DNA of 64,000 bases, from assembly GCF_000613185.1 (NCBI RefSeq), contig NZ_CCBB010000002.1, positions 1 to 64,000 of the forward strand, given 5' to 3'. The DNA comes from Mycolicibacterium cosmeticum (lineage in GTDB: Bacteria; Actinomycetota; Actinomycetes; Mycobacteriales; Mycobacteriaceae). The notes under the pieces are model-generated. The model was not told where the DNA came from, searched no databases, and was given only the letters and a program-made list of their open reading frames with translations. The position numbers and the translations under genes were made by a program. Shown one piece after another: positions 8,717 to 16,728 of the stretch (its first letter is position 1; every line of letters starts with the position of its first letter).

Positions 8717-9486
8717 GCCGCGTACGACGACATCGACAGCGAGCCGTAGGTGTAGCCGTCGACCAGGCGGGAAGCGGCGGTGTCCGATGCGGCGAGCAGG
8801 CCGGCGAAGTACAGCCCGGGAATGAAATGGTCCGGGGTGGGGACCGCCGCGGCGTAGTCGGGATGTTCGGACAGCCGCACCAGGTCCGCCGGTGCCGCGG
8901 CGAGCAGGTCGTGTGCCGCGTCGTCGAACCGGCGAGCCCAGTCGAATCCGGCGTCGGGGGTGCCGGGACTCATGGCTCGCAGATTGTGCACGATATTGCC
9001 GCTGCCCACGATGAGCACGCCGCGCTCGCGTAGCGGGGCCAGGCGGGTGCCCAGATCGAGGTGGTAGTCCAGTGGTTTCTCGGCGTTGATGGACAGCTGG
9101 ACGACCGGGATGTCCGCATCCGGGAACGCGTGGGCCAGCACCGACCAGGTGCCGTGGTCGATACCCCAGCTGTCCACGTCGGCACCCACCCAGGTGGGCT
9201 CGACGATATCGGCGATCTCCCCGGCCAGCTCCGGCAAACCCGGTGCGGGATACTCCATTTCGTACAGTTCGTGCGGAAAACCGTAGAAGTCGTGAATGGT
9301 CCGTGGGCGCGGCATGGCCGTCACCGCCGTGGCGTTGATGTACCAGTGCGCGCTGATCACCAGGATGGCGCGCGGGCGCGGCACCGATGTCCCGAACTGC
9401 TGCCAGGAAGTGGTGTATCGGTTGCTCTCCAAGGCGTTCATCGGGCTGCCGTGCCCGAAGAACGCGACGGGCATACTCATGGCCAC
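8713..9486 (-). CDS. ygiD: DODA-type extradiol dioxygenase (LigB family)
   Basis: 257 residues. Matches bacterial 4,5-DOPA dioxygenase (YgiD/LigB) proteins: VAFFGHGSPMNAL at the N-terminus, VISAHWYI near residue 45, GIDHGTWSVLAH near residue 105 and GSGNIVHNLR near 160. The histidines in these motifs are the metal ligands and catalytic residues of the family, which cleaves catechol rings such as L-DOPA with O2. It ends in a 4-bp overlap with the serine hydrolase gene. The physiological substrate in mycobacteria is not known. Confidence 0.85.
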   Translation of the reverse strand: MAMSMPVAFFGHGSPMNALESNRYTTSWQQFGTSVPRPRAILVISAHWYINATAVTAMPRPRTIHDFYGFPHELYEMEYPAPGLPELAGEIADIVEPTWVGADVDSWGIDHGTWSVLAHAFPDADIPVVQLSINAEKPLDYHLDLGTRLAPLRERGVLIVGSGNIVHNLRAMSPGTPDAGFDWARRFDDAAHDLLAAAPADLVRLSEHPDYAAAVPTPDHFIPGLYFAGLLAASDTAASRLVDGYTYGSLSMSSYAA

Positions 9487-9567
9487 CTTCTCATGATGAC
9501 CATTGTCCCCCGGGCCGTCGTGTGACGCGCATCTCCGAGGTAGGCCTTGCGGTGCCGCCGCGCCAAA

Positions 9568-9586
9568 TTAGGCTCGCCTTACTTAC
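9568..9586 (+). promoter_or_regulatory. IdeR/DtxR-type iron box
   Basis: TTAGGCTCGCCTTACTTAC agrees with the mycobacterial iron-box consensus TTAGGTTAGSCTAACCTAA at 14 of 19 positions, including both conserved cores. It lies 17 bp before the reductase start. IdeR with Fe2+ would repress here when iron is plentiful. Identification is by eye against the known consensus. Confidence 0.6.
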
Positions 9587-9602
9587 TGGAGTGAGGTGCT
9601 GA

Positions 9603-10943
9603 GTGCGTGACATCCGTGTGGCAGTGGTCGGGGCCGGTCCGGCCGGGATCTATGCGTCGGACATCCTGACCGGGGAACATCCCGGTGCCCGGGTCGACCT
9701 GTTCGACCGGTTGCCCGCACCGTACGGGCTGGTGCGCTACGGCGTGGCACCGGACCACCCGCGGATCAAAGAGATCATCAAGGCTCTGCGTCGTGTCCTG
9801 TCCCGCAACGAGATCCGGTTCATCGGCAACGTGCACTACGGAACCGATCTGACGCTCGCCGATTTGCGCAGGCACTACGACGCGGTGATCTTCTCGACCG
9901 GAGCCAGGGCCGATCGCCCGCTCGACATTCCAGGTATCGACCTGCCGGGTAGTTACGGCGCCGCCGATTTCGTGTCCTGGTATGACGGCCACCCCGACGT
10001 GCCGCGCACCTGGCCGCTGGAGGCGGAAAGCGTCGCCGTCCTGGGCGCGGGCAATGTCGCACTGGACATCGCCCGGATGCTGGCCAAGCCCGCCGACGAA
10101 CAGCTGACCACCGAGATCTCCGGCAACGTGTATCAAGGTCTGGCCATGAACCGGGCCACCGATGTGCACGTGTTCGCCCGGCGTGGGCCGGCCCAAATCA
10201 AGTTCTCACCCATGGAGTTCCGCGAGCTGTCGCATTCGCCGAGTGTGGACGTGATCGTGCATCCCGAGGGATTCGAGATCGACGAGGCCAGTCAGAAGGC
10301 CATCAACTCCACCAAATCGGTCAAGCTCGTCGTCGACACCATGATGCGGTACATGGACAAGGAACCCACGGGGGCGCCGCACCGCATCCACCTCCACCTG
10401 TGTCAGGCCCCGGTCGCGGTGCTGGGCACCGACCGGGTCGAAGGGCTGCGGACCGAACGAACCGAATTGGTCGGTGACGGAACCGTCCGGACCACTGGGG
10501 AATTCACCGATTGGCCGGTGCAGGCCGTCTATCGCGCGGTGGGGTACCTGTCATCACACCTGGCCGATCTGCCGTTCGATCACCATGCCGGTGTGGTGCC
10601 CAACGACGCCGGCCGGGTGCTCGACGCGGACTGGATGGTGGTCGACGCCGCCTACGTCACCGGTTGGGTCAAGCGCGGTCCGATCGGGTTGATCGGGCAC
10701 ACCAAATCCGATGCGGCCGAGACGATCAGCAGTCTGCTGGCCGACCTGCCCGGGCTCCGCCCGCCGGAGGTCACCGATCCGGACGCCATCCTGGAACACC
10801 TGTCCGCGACCGGTGTCGATTACACCACCTGGGCCGAATGGGAACGCCTGGACGCCCACGAGATCGCGCTCGGCGCGGCACAGGGCCGGGAGCGGGTCAA
10901 AGTGGTTCCCCGGGAGGACATGATCCGCGCGGGGCGCGGCTAG
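9603..10943 (+). CDS. FprA-like NADPH-ferredoxin reductase
   Basis: 446 residues of the adrenodoxin-reductase family. N-terminal FAD site VAVVGAGPAGIYASDIL; the family signature PYGLVRYGVAPDHPRIK (near residue 40); NADP site VAVLGAGNVALDIARML (near residue 140); VFARRGPAQIKF; and the C-terminal GWVKRGPIGLIGHTKSDA motif. It passes electrons from NADPH to ferredoxin-type partners, for example for P450s or iron release. The iron box upstream suggests expression under iron starvation. GTG start; its stop overlaps the stop of the convergent deacetylase gene by 4 bp (CTAG). Confidence 0.85.
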   Translation: MRDIRVAVVGAGPAGIYASDILTGEHPGARVDLFDRLPAPYGLVRYGVAPDHPRIKEIIKALRRVLSRNEIRFIGNVHYGTDLTLADLRRHYDAVIFSTGARADRPLDIPGIDLPGSYGAADFVSWYDGHPDVPRTWPLEAESVAVLGAGNVALDIARMLAKPADEQLTTEISGNVYQGLAMNRATDVHVFARRGPAQIKFSPMEFRELSHSPSVDVIVHPEGFEIDEASQKAINSTKSVKLVVDTMMRYMDKEPTGAPHRIHLHLCQAPVAVLGTDRVEGLRTERTELVGDGTVRTTGEFTDWPVQAVYRAVGYLSSHLADLPFDHHAGVVPNDAGRVLDADWMVVDAAYVTGWVKRGPIGLIGHTKSDAAETISSLLADLPGLRPPEVTDPDAILEHLSATGVDYTTWAEWERLDAHEIALGAAQGRERVKVVPREDMIRAGRG

Positions 10944-11587
10944 TTGTCGCTCGTTGTCAGATGGTCGAGGTTGACGGTTCGGATTCCGTTGCGGATGGGC
11001 GTGCATGACTCGGGGAAGTCCTGGACGATATCGGCCCCGCGTTCGGCAAGTTCGTCGAGCAATCTCGGGAGGTGCTGCATAGCTCCGGTGGGCAGGTCGT
11101 GGATGACCACGACACTCCAATCCTGGCCGGCAATGTCATCGAGACATCGTTGTACCCAGCGGTCGGGCTGGTCCCAGTCGTGCGGCACGCTCGTCCACAG
11201 CACACAGGTGTAGTCCTGCCGTTGCAGGTAGTCGATCGCGGCAGGGCTGAAGACGCGTCGGCCCAGCACGCCGCCACCGGCGTAAGGCCGGAACAATTTC
11301 ACCGGTCGGGCCAATGTGCCGATGATCTTCTCCGCCTCGCCGATCTCACTGGCGACCAGATCCAGGTCTGTTGGGGCATCACCGAACTGGACGCTGTGGG
11401 TCAGGGTGTGATTGCCGATCCAGTGGCCTTCGGAGGCTGCTCGTTCCGACAGGGCACGCGCACTCGGCTCGGTGAGTTGGCCGGCGACCACGAAGAACGT
11501 GGATTTGATGTCCCGCTGACCGAGAATGTCGAGAACCTCGGCCGTCGTTTCGGTAGGGCCGTTATCAAAGGTGATGGTGACTCTCAC
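10940..11587 (-). CDS. Polysaccharide deacetylase family protein (NodB domain)
   Basis: 215 residues, no signal peptide. CE4/NodB fold: motif 1 is TFDNGP near residue 7, where most active enzymes have TFDDGP, and motif 2 is GNHTLTHS. The first Asp (catalytic base) is kept and the second (metal ligand) is Asn. Later regions WTSVPHDW and VVVIHDLP resemble family motifs 4 and 5. It could be a metal-dependent deacetylase or an amide hydrolase on another substrate. It is coupled to the upstream TetR by a GTGA overlap, so the two are co-expressed and its product may relate to the TetR-controlled hydrolase operon. Confidence 0.8.
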   Translation of the reverse strand: MRVTITFDNGPTETTAEVLDILGQRDIKSTFFVVAGQLTEPSARALSERAASEGHWIGNHTLTHSVQFGDAPTDLDLVASEIGEAEKIIGTLARPVKLFRPYAGGGVLGRRVFSPAAIDYLQRQDYTCVLWTSVPHDWDQPDRWVQRCLDDIAGQDWSVVVIHDLPTGAMQHLPRLLDELAERGADIVQDFPESCTPIRNGIRTVNLDHLTTSDN

Positions 11588-12246
11588 GGCGTCCCCCTTG
11601 CCACCACCCGCGCCCGCAGGCCCGCGATGAGCATGTCGGCGACAAACTCGGCGTGGTGCTCGATGGCGGCAGGCTCGGTCGGGTCGTGAGGTTCCAGCAT
11701 GAGGGCAAACGGCACCAGGCTGAACGGCGCGGTGCCCCCGTGGGCAACCAGGAAGTGCAGGCTGCGCACGTCAGCGGCGTTCAATACGCCACAGTCGACG
11801 AGCACCTTCAGGGGCTCGGTAAGGCGAGCGTAGAGCGGCTGAACATGAACCTCGTGGAGGTAGGTGAGCCGGGCGCTGGGGGTCGCGCCTTCGACGGTGA
11901 CCAACCGCAGAAGCTCCGGGTGGTGGGCGTGGCTCACCAGGAACCGCACAATGGCCTGACGTGCCGCCTCCATCAGGTCCCGCTCGGCCAACTCTGTGTC
12001 GACGTTGATCTGCTCGTGCACCTCGCCGAACGCGAAGTCCACCGCGGCGTACCACAGACCCTCCTTGGATCCGAACCTCTGATGAATCAGGTTGTGGCTG
12101 ACCCCTAGTTCGCGGTTGAGCGCAGCGACCGACGTCCCGTCAAAACCGTTCTCGGCGAACATCTTCAGCGCCTTGGACAAGATATCGGGCAATGCCGCCG
12201 GGGCCTCGGCGGCCGGAGGCCGGCCCTGTCGTTTGGCAGTCGTCAT
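11584..12246 (-). CDS. TetR family regulator (operon with deacetylase)
   Basis: 220 residues. The N-terminal HTH (about residues 20-66: ALKMFAENGFDGTSVAALNR, GVSHNLIHQRFGSKEGLW) is TetR type; the C-terminal ligand domain is not assignable to a substrate. The ATG at 12246 lies 7 nt after a TATGCT -10, so it is probably leaderless. Two near-identical palindromes sit between it and the divergent hydrolase operon, the classic layout for a TetR that represses itself and its neighbour. Confidence 0.85.
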   Translation of the reverse strand: MTTAKRQGRPPAAEAPAALPDILSKALKMFAENGFDGTSVAALNRELGVSHNLIHQRFGSKEGLWYAAVDFAFGEVHEQINVDTELAERDLMEAARQAIVRFLVSHAHHPELLRLVTVEGATPSARLTYLHEVHVQPLYARLTEPLKVLVDCGVLNAADVRSLHFLVAHGGTAPFSLVPFALMLEPHDPTEPAAIEHHAEFVADMLIAGLRARVVARGTP

Positions 12247-12253
12247 GTCACCC

Positions 12254-12259
12254 AGCATA
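12254..12259 (-). promoter_or_regulatory. Candidate leaderless -10 (TATGCT) for the TetR gene
   Basis: On the minus strand TATGCT ends 7 nt before the regulator's ATG. The first operator lies just upstream of it, in the spacer/-35 region, so a bound repressor would block RNA polymerase. Confidence 0.5.
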
Positions 12260-12267
12260 ACCGTCGA

Positions 12268-12285
12268 TGTTGACGAACATCAACA
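12268..12285. promoter_or_regulatory. TetR operator 1 (imperfect palindrome)
   Basis: TGTTGACGAACATCAACA matches operator 2 at 16 of 18 positions and keeps the TGTTGA/TCAACA arms. It covers the upstream part of the regulator's own promoter. Confidence 0.7.
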
Positions 12286-12293
12286 TCAGGCGA

Positions 12294-12299
12294 TAGCCT
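12294..12299 (+). promoter_or_regulatory. Candidate -10 (TAGCCT) for the hydrolase operon
   Basis: TAGCCT lies 12 bp before operator 2, so the transcript would begin at about 12306 and operator 2 would cover the first transcribed bases. Placement is by spacing only. Confidence 0.4.
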
Positions 12300-12310
12300 T
12301 CGGTCCATCA

Positions 12311-12328
12311 TGTTGATGATCATCAACA
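12311..12328. promoter_or_regulatory. TetR operator 2 (perfect 18-bp palindrome)
   Basis: TGTTGATGATCATCAACA equals its own reverse complement. Its start is 43 bp from that of operator 1, about four helical turns, so two repressor dimers would sit on the same face of the DNA. Confidence 0.75.
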
Positions 12329-12345
12329 ATTTGCGGGAGGATGCA

Positions 12346-12963
12346 ATGGCGCGGAAACCAGGGACGCGTTCGTCAGTCCAGGTCTTCAATATCCTGGCCA
12401 CGCTGGGCGGCGCAGGCCACAATTGGTTCGAGCGGTGGGCAGGTCTCGGGGTTTTCCTGGAGCCTTGGCTGGGCCGGCGGGTGACCAACGTCTTGTGGGC
12501 GGCCGCGCCACCGCTGCTGTTGCGCAGCGCCGCGCGGGGTCGCTCGCGCGGGGAGGACGCGGCGCTGGCATTCAACGCCGGCATCTCGCTGGCATCGGTG
12601 GTCGTGCACTTCATCGATTGGCCTTGGACACGGCGGCTCGGGCTGTTCCCGTGGCTCGACGAGGCCGAAGGCCTACCGCCGGAGTTGGTAGGCCCCTATA
12701 ACGCGGTGTTGTGGGTCTGGGGCGCGGGGGGTGCCGGCAGCATCCTCTTCGAGACCCGCCGTGCCGACCTGAAATACGCCGTGATCGGACTCGTCGCCGG
12801 TCCGTTGCTGTTGGCATCGGCCCGGCACCATTTCACGTGGGCGCGCGAGCAGGCTGCCGCGGACACAAGCGGCCGGTGGAGTTCGGTGTTTTCCGCCGGT
12901 GAGTCGGCGGCGCCGTCGCGTCGGCAGAGCTCACGCGCCACTCAGAAGGCCGAAACACGTTGA
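12346..12963 (+). CDS. Protein of unknown function, possibly membrane-associated
   Basis: 205 residues. The ATG at 12346 is chosen because GGGAGG (12335-12340) precedes it; an ATG at 12310 in frame would translate the operator. There are Trp-rich amphipathic and hydrophobic stretches (WAAAPPLLLRSAA, ISLASVVVHFIDW, AVIGLVAGPLLLAS) that could be two to three membrane segments, and a basic Ser/Arg tail. I recognise no family. It is the first gene of the operator-controlled operon with the alpha/beta hydrolase 45 bp downstream. Confidence 0.65.
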   Translation: MARKPGTRSSVQVFNILATLGGAGHNWFERWAGLGVFLEPWLGRRVTNVLWAAAPPLLLRSAARGRSRGEDAALAFNAGISLASVVVHFIDWPWTRRLGLFPWLDEAEGLPPELVGPYNAVLWVWGAGGAGSILFETRRADLKYAVIGLVAGPLLLASARHHFTWAREQAAADTSGRWSSVFSAGESAAPSRRQSSRATQKAETR

Positions 12964-13008
12964 CCCACTGATGAATCTGCTGCCAGACACGCGACGAGGA
13001 GCTGCGAA

Positions 13009-13860
13009 ATGCAACGCGAAGAACACATGATCGGCGACACCTTCGCCTACCGGTATGCCGGACCCGGGGCTGACCACGCCCTGTTGGTGCAGCACGGGAT
13101 CGGAGGCCACGGGGGGATCTACGACAAGTTCGGGGCACACTACGCCGAACAAGGTGCCGACGTGTGGTGCATGGACGCTCCCGGCCATGGCCGATCGTGT
13201 GTCGATCGTCGTGCCGGCCAATTCACCTTGCAGGAGTGGGTGGACGCCGCGCTGGACGTGACCGAGCACATCGCCACCCACACCGGCTTGCCGGTGTTCA
13301 TCAAAGGTTCGTCGTTGGGCGCAGCCGCCGCCTACTGTGCCTACGCGGCGTCCGACTCGCACGCCGGCGCCATTTTGATGGGATTCGCCATACCGTCCTC
13401 GCCACTGATTCCCGCCGACAACCCCTTTCGCTCCGAGGCGTTCGAGCAGATGACCGCCTTCTTCGGCACGGCTTTGCGGTTCGACATCGACCAATACATC
13501 AACTTCGACGAGGACTACGGGTTCCGTGGAGCGGGCGTGCAGAAACACGATGACCCCCTCAACACCTGGAGTTATGACCTCGCCGCCTGGGGGTCGATCC
13601 TGCGTTACGACCCGGCCGTCGCGCTGGCCGACAACACCAAACCGATCCTGTTCGCCGTCGGGGAGAAGGACCCCATCTTCACACCCGAGATCGCCAAGAT
13701 GGTCGCCGATGCCACCGGCGGACCGGTCCGGCTACACATCCACCCTGACGCCGTCCATCAGCTGATGCTCTTCCACACCCGCGACTACGCCGACGTGGTG
13801 CGCGGCTGGTGCACCGAGCAGCTCAGCTCATCGCACCAGAACCGGACCCCTGTCGCCTGA
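13009..13860 (+). CDS. Alpha/beta hydrolase (monoacylglycerol-lipase-like)
   Basis: 283 residues. Oxyanion region LVQHGIGGHGGIYDKF, then DAPGHGRS, nucleophile elbow FIKGSSLGAAA (Ser near residue 103), acid in GEKDPIF and His in HPDAVHQLM, so the Ser-Asp-His triad is complete. The layout is like serine aminopeptidase/monoacylglycerol lipase (Hydrolase_4) proteins. GAGGAG precedes the ATG. In an operon with an FAH-family hydrolase 11 bp downstream; together they suggest cleavage of an ester or C-C bond followed by processing of an acyl-pyruvate-like product. The substrate is unknown. Confidence 0.8.
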   Translation: MQREEHMIGDTFAYRYAGPGADHALLVQHGIGGHGGIYDKFGAHYAEQGADVWCMDAPGHGRSCVDRRAGQFTLQEWVDAALDVTEHIATHTGLPVFIKGSSLGAAAAYCAYAASDSHAGAILMGFAIPSSPLIPADNPFRSEAFEQMTAFFGTALRFDIDQYINFDEDYGFRGAGVQKHDDPLNTWSYDLAAWGSILRYDPAVALADNTKPILFAVGEKDPIFTPEIAKMVADATGGPVRLHIHPDAVHQLMLFHTRDYADVVRGWCTEQLSSSHQNRTPVA

Positions 13861-13871
13861 AAAGGAATGCC

Positions 13872-14735
13872 ATGAAACTCGCCAACCTGGCCGGCCGCGC
13901 CGTGTTGATCACCCCGGCCGGGATTGTCGATCTCGCCAAAGCGTCCGGAGGGTCTCTACCCAGTCAACCCGACGCGGCGATCGCCAATCTCGACGACATC
14001 CGGACGTTCTACGCGACCGCGCAGCCGGAACCGGACGTCACCCTCACCGAGGCTGACCTGCTCGAAGATCTCAGGCTGCTCGGGCCACCCGTGACCGCTC
14101 CCCGGCAGATCTTCGCCGTCGGCCTCAACTACGCCGACCACAGCACCGAGACCGGCCTTGCCGTTCCCGACCAACCACTGATCTTCACGAAATTCGCCTC
14201 TTCACTGGCCGGTCCCGGCTCCACCATTCCGCTGCCCGCACACACCTGCGACTGGGAGGTCGAGCTGGTGACGGTCATCGGCCGCGGCGGCCGCAACATC
14301 CCGCCAGAGGCCGCCATGAGTCATGTCGCCGGATACTGTGTTGGCCAGGATATTTCGGAGCGGGCTTCCCAGATGAAAGGCACGCCACCGCAATTCAGTC
14401 TCGCCAAAAGCCATCGGGGGTTCAGTCCAATCGGCCCGTGGATCACCACCATCGATGAACTCTCCGACCCGAGCGACCTGGCCATCATGACCACGCTCGA
14501 CGACGAGGTCGTACAGCAGGCCCGCACCAGCGAGATGATCTTCACCGTCGAAGACCTCGTGAGTCACCTGTCCGGCATCTGTGAACTGATGCCCGGCGAC
14601 CTCATTTTCACCGGCACCCCGTCCGGCGTCGGATACTCGCGCACCCCACCGCGTTACCTCACTCCCGGCAGCATCGTGCATTCGGCCATCGAAGGCCTGG
14701 GCCGACTCCGCAACCCCTGCACGACCGCCGGCTGA
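13872..14735 (+). CDS. Fumarylacetoacetate hydrolase family protein
   Basis: 287 residues. The FAH fold occupies the C-terminal two thirds: FAVGLNYADHSTETG (near residue 84), FTKFASSLAGPG, metal ligands in DWEVELVTVIGRG, and the closing FTGTPSGVGYSR. Members hydrolyse acylpyruvates or isomerise/decarboxylate oxo-dioates using Mg2+ or Mn2+. The start is ATG 13872 behind AAAGGAATG; longer in-frame starts overlap the upstream hydrolase. Position after an alpha/beta hydrolase is usual in aromatic and cyclic-ketone degradation. Confidence 0.85.
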   Translation: MKLANLAGRAVLITPAGIVDLAKASGGSLPSQPDAAIANLDDIRTFYATAQPEPDVTLTEADLLEDLRLLGPPVTAPRQIFAVGLNYADHSTETGLAVPDQPLIFTKFASSLAGPGSTIPLPAHTCDWEVELVTVIGRGGRNIPPEAAMSHVAGYCVGQDISERASQMKGTPPQFSLAKSHRGFSPIGPWITTIDELSDPSDLAIMTTLDDEVVQQARTSEMIFTVEDLVSHLSGICELMPGDLIFTGTPSGVGYSRTPPRYLTPGSIVHSAIEGLGRLRNPCTTAG

Positions 14736-14743
14736 GGACGCAC

Positions 14744-15097
14744 ATGCATCTGACAACGACCATCCTGATGGGGCTGTCGGCGCTCCTGCTGATCACCACG
14801 GGCACGATGAAACTGCTCAACAACGCCACCGCGCGCGGCAACGCGGATCACCTGGGGATCAGTTCCAATCTGAGCCGCGCGATCGGCCTCGCCGAAATCG
14901 CGGCGGCGGCAGGTCTCATCCTCGGCATCATCGTCGTCCCACTCGGCATCATCACCGCGACCGCGGTCCTGATCCTCTTGATCGGCGCCATCGTCTACCA
15001 CGCACGGGTGCAGGACAACTTCACCGCCATGCTGCCGGCGGTACTGACCGCTGCCGCCGCCTTGGCGATCATCGTGCTGAACACTCTCAAGCTCTGA
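14744..15097 (+). CDS. DoxX-like small membrane protein
   Basis: 117 residues with four hydrophobic segments (about 4-22, 43-62, 65-85 and 95-113) and the DoxX-like opening GLSALLLITTGTMKLLN. DoxX-family proteins are integral membrane proteins often found with oxidoreductase or hydrolase operons; their biochemical role is unsettled. It follows the FAH gene by 8 bp and is the last gene of the operator-controlled operon. Confidence 0.75.
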   Translation: MHLTTTILMGLSALLLITTGTMKLLNNATARGNADHLGISSNLSRAIGLAEIAAAAGLILGIIVVPLGIITATAVLILLIGAIVYHARVQDNFTAMLPAVLTAAAALAIIVLNTLKL

Positions 15098-15163
15098 CCG
15101 CCAACGGCACACCGGGCGTTGCGCCACATCAACTCGTAAATGCATCGGACGGCCGGCGGGAAC

Positions 15164-15838
15164 TCACCGCTTCCGGCGTGGCGGTGTCGCCGGAGCGAGG
15201 CCGGTGAGCCCGTCGAGAAGCAGACTGAGCCCGAAGGCGAATTCTTCGGCCAGCGGGATGGGAAGGTGTTCGGCGACCGCGGCGGTGTGCGGGTGAGTGT
15301 CGGGATCGATGGTTGCGGCAGCGGCCGAGGGGTCGTCGTCCGCGTGTGTGCCGCGAGCCTGGATGGCGAAGCCGAGGACGAATCTGCTCAACGTGGTGTA
15401 GGTCTTGGCCGCATCGCGAGGGCTGAAGCCGCCGGCGAGCAAAGCACCGATGATCTGTTCGCGCGCCGCCGCGGCATGGGGCCCGGACGGGATCTGGTCG
15501 ATGAGTAGCGGTGCGACATTGGGGTGCCGGTTGAAGACGGTGAACAGCGTGTGTGCGGCGCCTTCGCACGCGTGGCGCCATGAGGTGTCCGCCCAGGCGG
15601 GGGCCTCGGCAGACACCTCGCCGAGCACGGCGTCGACGACGGCGGCGACCAACTCGGCGCGGGATGCGAAGTGTCGATAGAGCGTGGCGGTGCCCGATCC
15701 CAGGGCGCTGGCCAAAGACCGCATGGACAGCGCATCGGCGCCATGTTCGTCGACGATGGCAATCGCGGTCGTGATCATCCGCTCCAGTGGCATCGGTGGG
15801 CGGCCGCGGCCCCGCGCCGGCGACGAAGTAGTGGTCAC
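15164..15838 (-). CDS. TetR family regulator (monooxygenase cluster)
   Basis: 224 residues from GTG. The HTH lies at about residues 20-65 (VDEHGADALSMRSLASALG, GTATLYRHFASRAELV), and the rest resembles the TetR class with a tetracycline-repressor-like C-terminal domain. It is divergent from the hydrolase/monooxygenase operon; a 19-bp dyad that also occurs before the amidohydrolase gene lies in the 59-bp gap. An upstream in-frame start exists but would run into the operator region; GTG 15838 is preferred. Confidence 0.85.
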   Translation of the reverse strand: MTTTSSPARGRGRPPMPLERMITTAIAIVDEHGADALSMRSLASALGSGTATLYRHFASRAELVAAVVDAVLGEVSAEAPAWADTSWRHACEGAAHTLFTVFNRHPNVAPLLIDQIPSGPHAAAAREQIIGALLAGGFSPRDAAKTYTTLSRFVLGFAIQARGTHADDDPSAAAATIDPDTHPHTAAVAEHLPIPLAEEFAFGLSLLLDGLTGLAPATPPRRKR

Positions 15839-15877
15839 AGCCCCAGTATTACCGACACCTTGACAGCCCACAAATTA

Positions 15878-15896
15878 ATGGTGACACTGTATCCAT
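15878..15896. promoter_or_regulatory. Operator of second TetR, copy 1
   Basis: ATGGTGACACTGTATCCAT is a dyad of form ATGG-N2-ACA-N-TGT-N2-CCAT. Read in reverse it is nearly the same sequence as the site at 20730-20748. It ends 1 bp before the ATG at 15898, between the divergent regulator and hydrolase genes. Confidence 0.7.
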
Positions 15897-15897
15897 T

Positions 15898-16728
15898 ATG
15901 TTGGAAGACGACGACGTGCAGCCCGACTCCCTTTTTGCTTCGGTGGACGGGATGCGGGTGCACTACAAGCGCTCGGGGCAGGGCGCCTCGTTGGTGCTGC
16001 TACACGGCAGTGCGTCCTCGTTGTGGGGCGTAGAGGATGTGGCGCGCCGCCTGGAACCCTTCTTCGATGTCATCCGCCCGGATCTGCCCGGGCATGGGGT
16101 CACCGGCCCCCGCAGCGGTGGGGACTACCGGGTGCGCACCTACGCGGGCACGGTGGACCGATTTCTCGGTGCGATCGGCGTCGACAGCGCGGTGATCGTG
16201 GGTAACTCACTGGGCGGCAACATCGCCTGGAATCTGGCGGTGATCCGGCCGGAGCGGGTCGTGGCATTGGTCTTGATCAATGCCACGGGCTACCCAGAGA
16301 AGGAGCTGCCCGCGTCGATGCGGTTGGCGCGCAATCCGATCGCCGGTTACGTCTTACGACGATTCATGCCCCGGCGGGCAGTCGAACGCAGCCTACGCCA
16401 AGCCGCAGCACCGAACGTCGAGGTGATCACCGAAGCGGTGGTGGACCGAGCGCACCGGCTGTGGAACCGGCCAGGCAACCGGGCGGCGTTTGTGGATCTG
16501 GTGTGCACCGATCAGCCCGACCACAGCGCCGAGATCTGCTCCATCGCGGCGCCGACCCTGATGCTGCGCAGCGCGGGGATGGGCGGGCAATATTTCACCC
16601 GCGATATCCCTGGCGCGATCGAAGAGGTGCACCCCCGCGGCGGACACCTTCTGCCGCAAGAGGATCCGGACTGGGTGGCCGCGGCCATCACCCGGTTCGT
16701 CAGCACTAGGGTCGGCGGCATCCGATGA
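15898..16728 (+). CDS. Alpha/beta hydrolase 1 of the monooxygenase operon
   Basis: 276 residues. LLHGSASSLWG (oxyanion), DLPGHGVTGP, nucleophile GNSLGGNIAW (Ser near residue 103), and His in HPRGGHLLPQE near the C-terminus; it resembles MhpC/haloalkane-dehalogenase-like C-C and ester hydrolases. The start may be ATG 15898, which abuts the operator, or GTG 15916, which has GGAAG 8 bp upstream. It overlaps the next hydrolase by ATGA. Confidence 0.8.
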   Translation: MLEDDDVQPDSLFASVDGMRVHYKRSGQGASLVLLHGSASSLWGVEDVARRLEPFFDVIRPDLPGHGVTGPRSGGDYRVRTYAGTVDRFLGAIGVDSAVIVGNSLGGNIAWNLAVIRPERVVALVLINATGYPEKELPASMRLARNPIAGYVLRRFMPRRAVERSLRQAAAPNVEVITEAVVDRAHRLWNRPGNRAAFVDLVCTDQPDHSAEICSIAAPTLMLRSAGMGGQYFTRDIPGAIEEVHPRGGHLLPQEDPDWVAAAITRFVSTRVGGIR

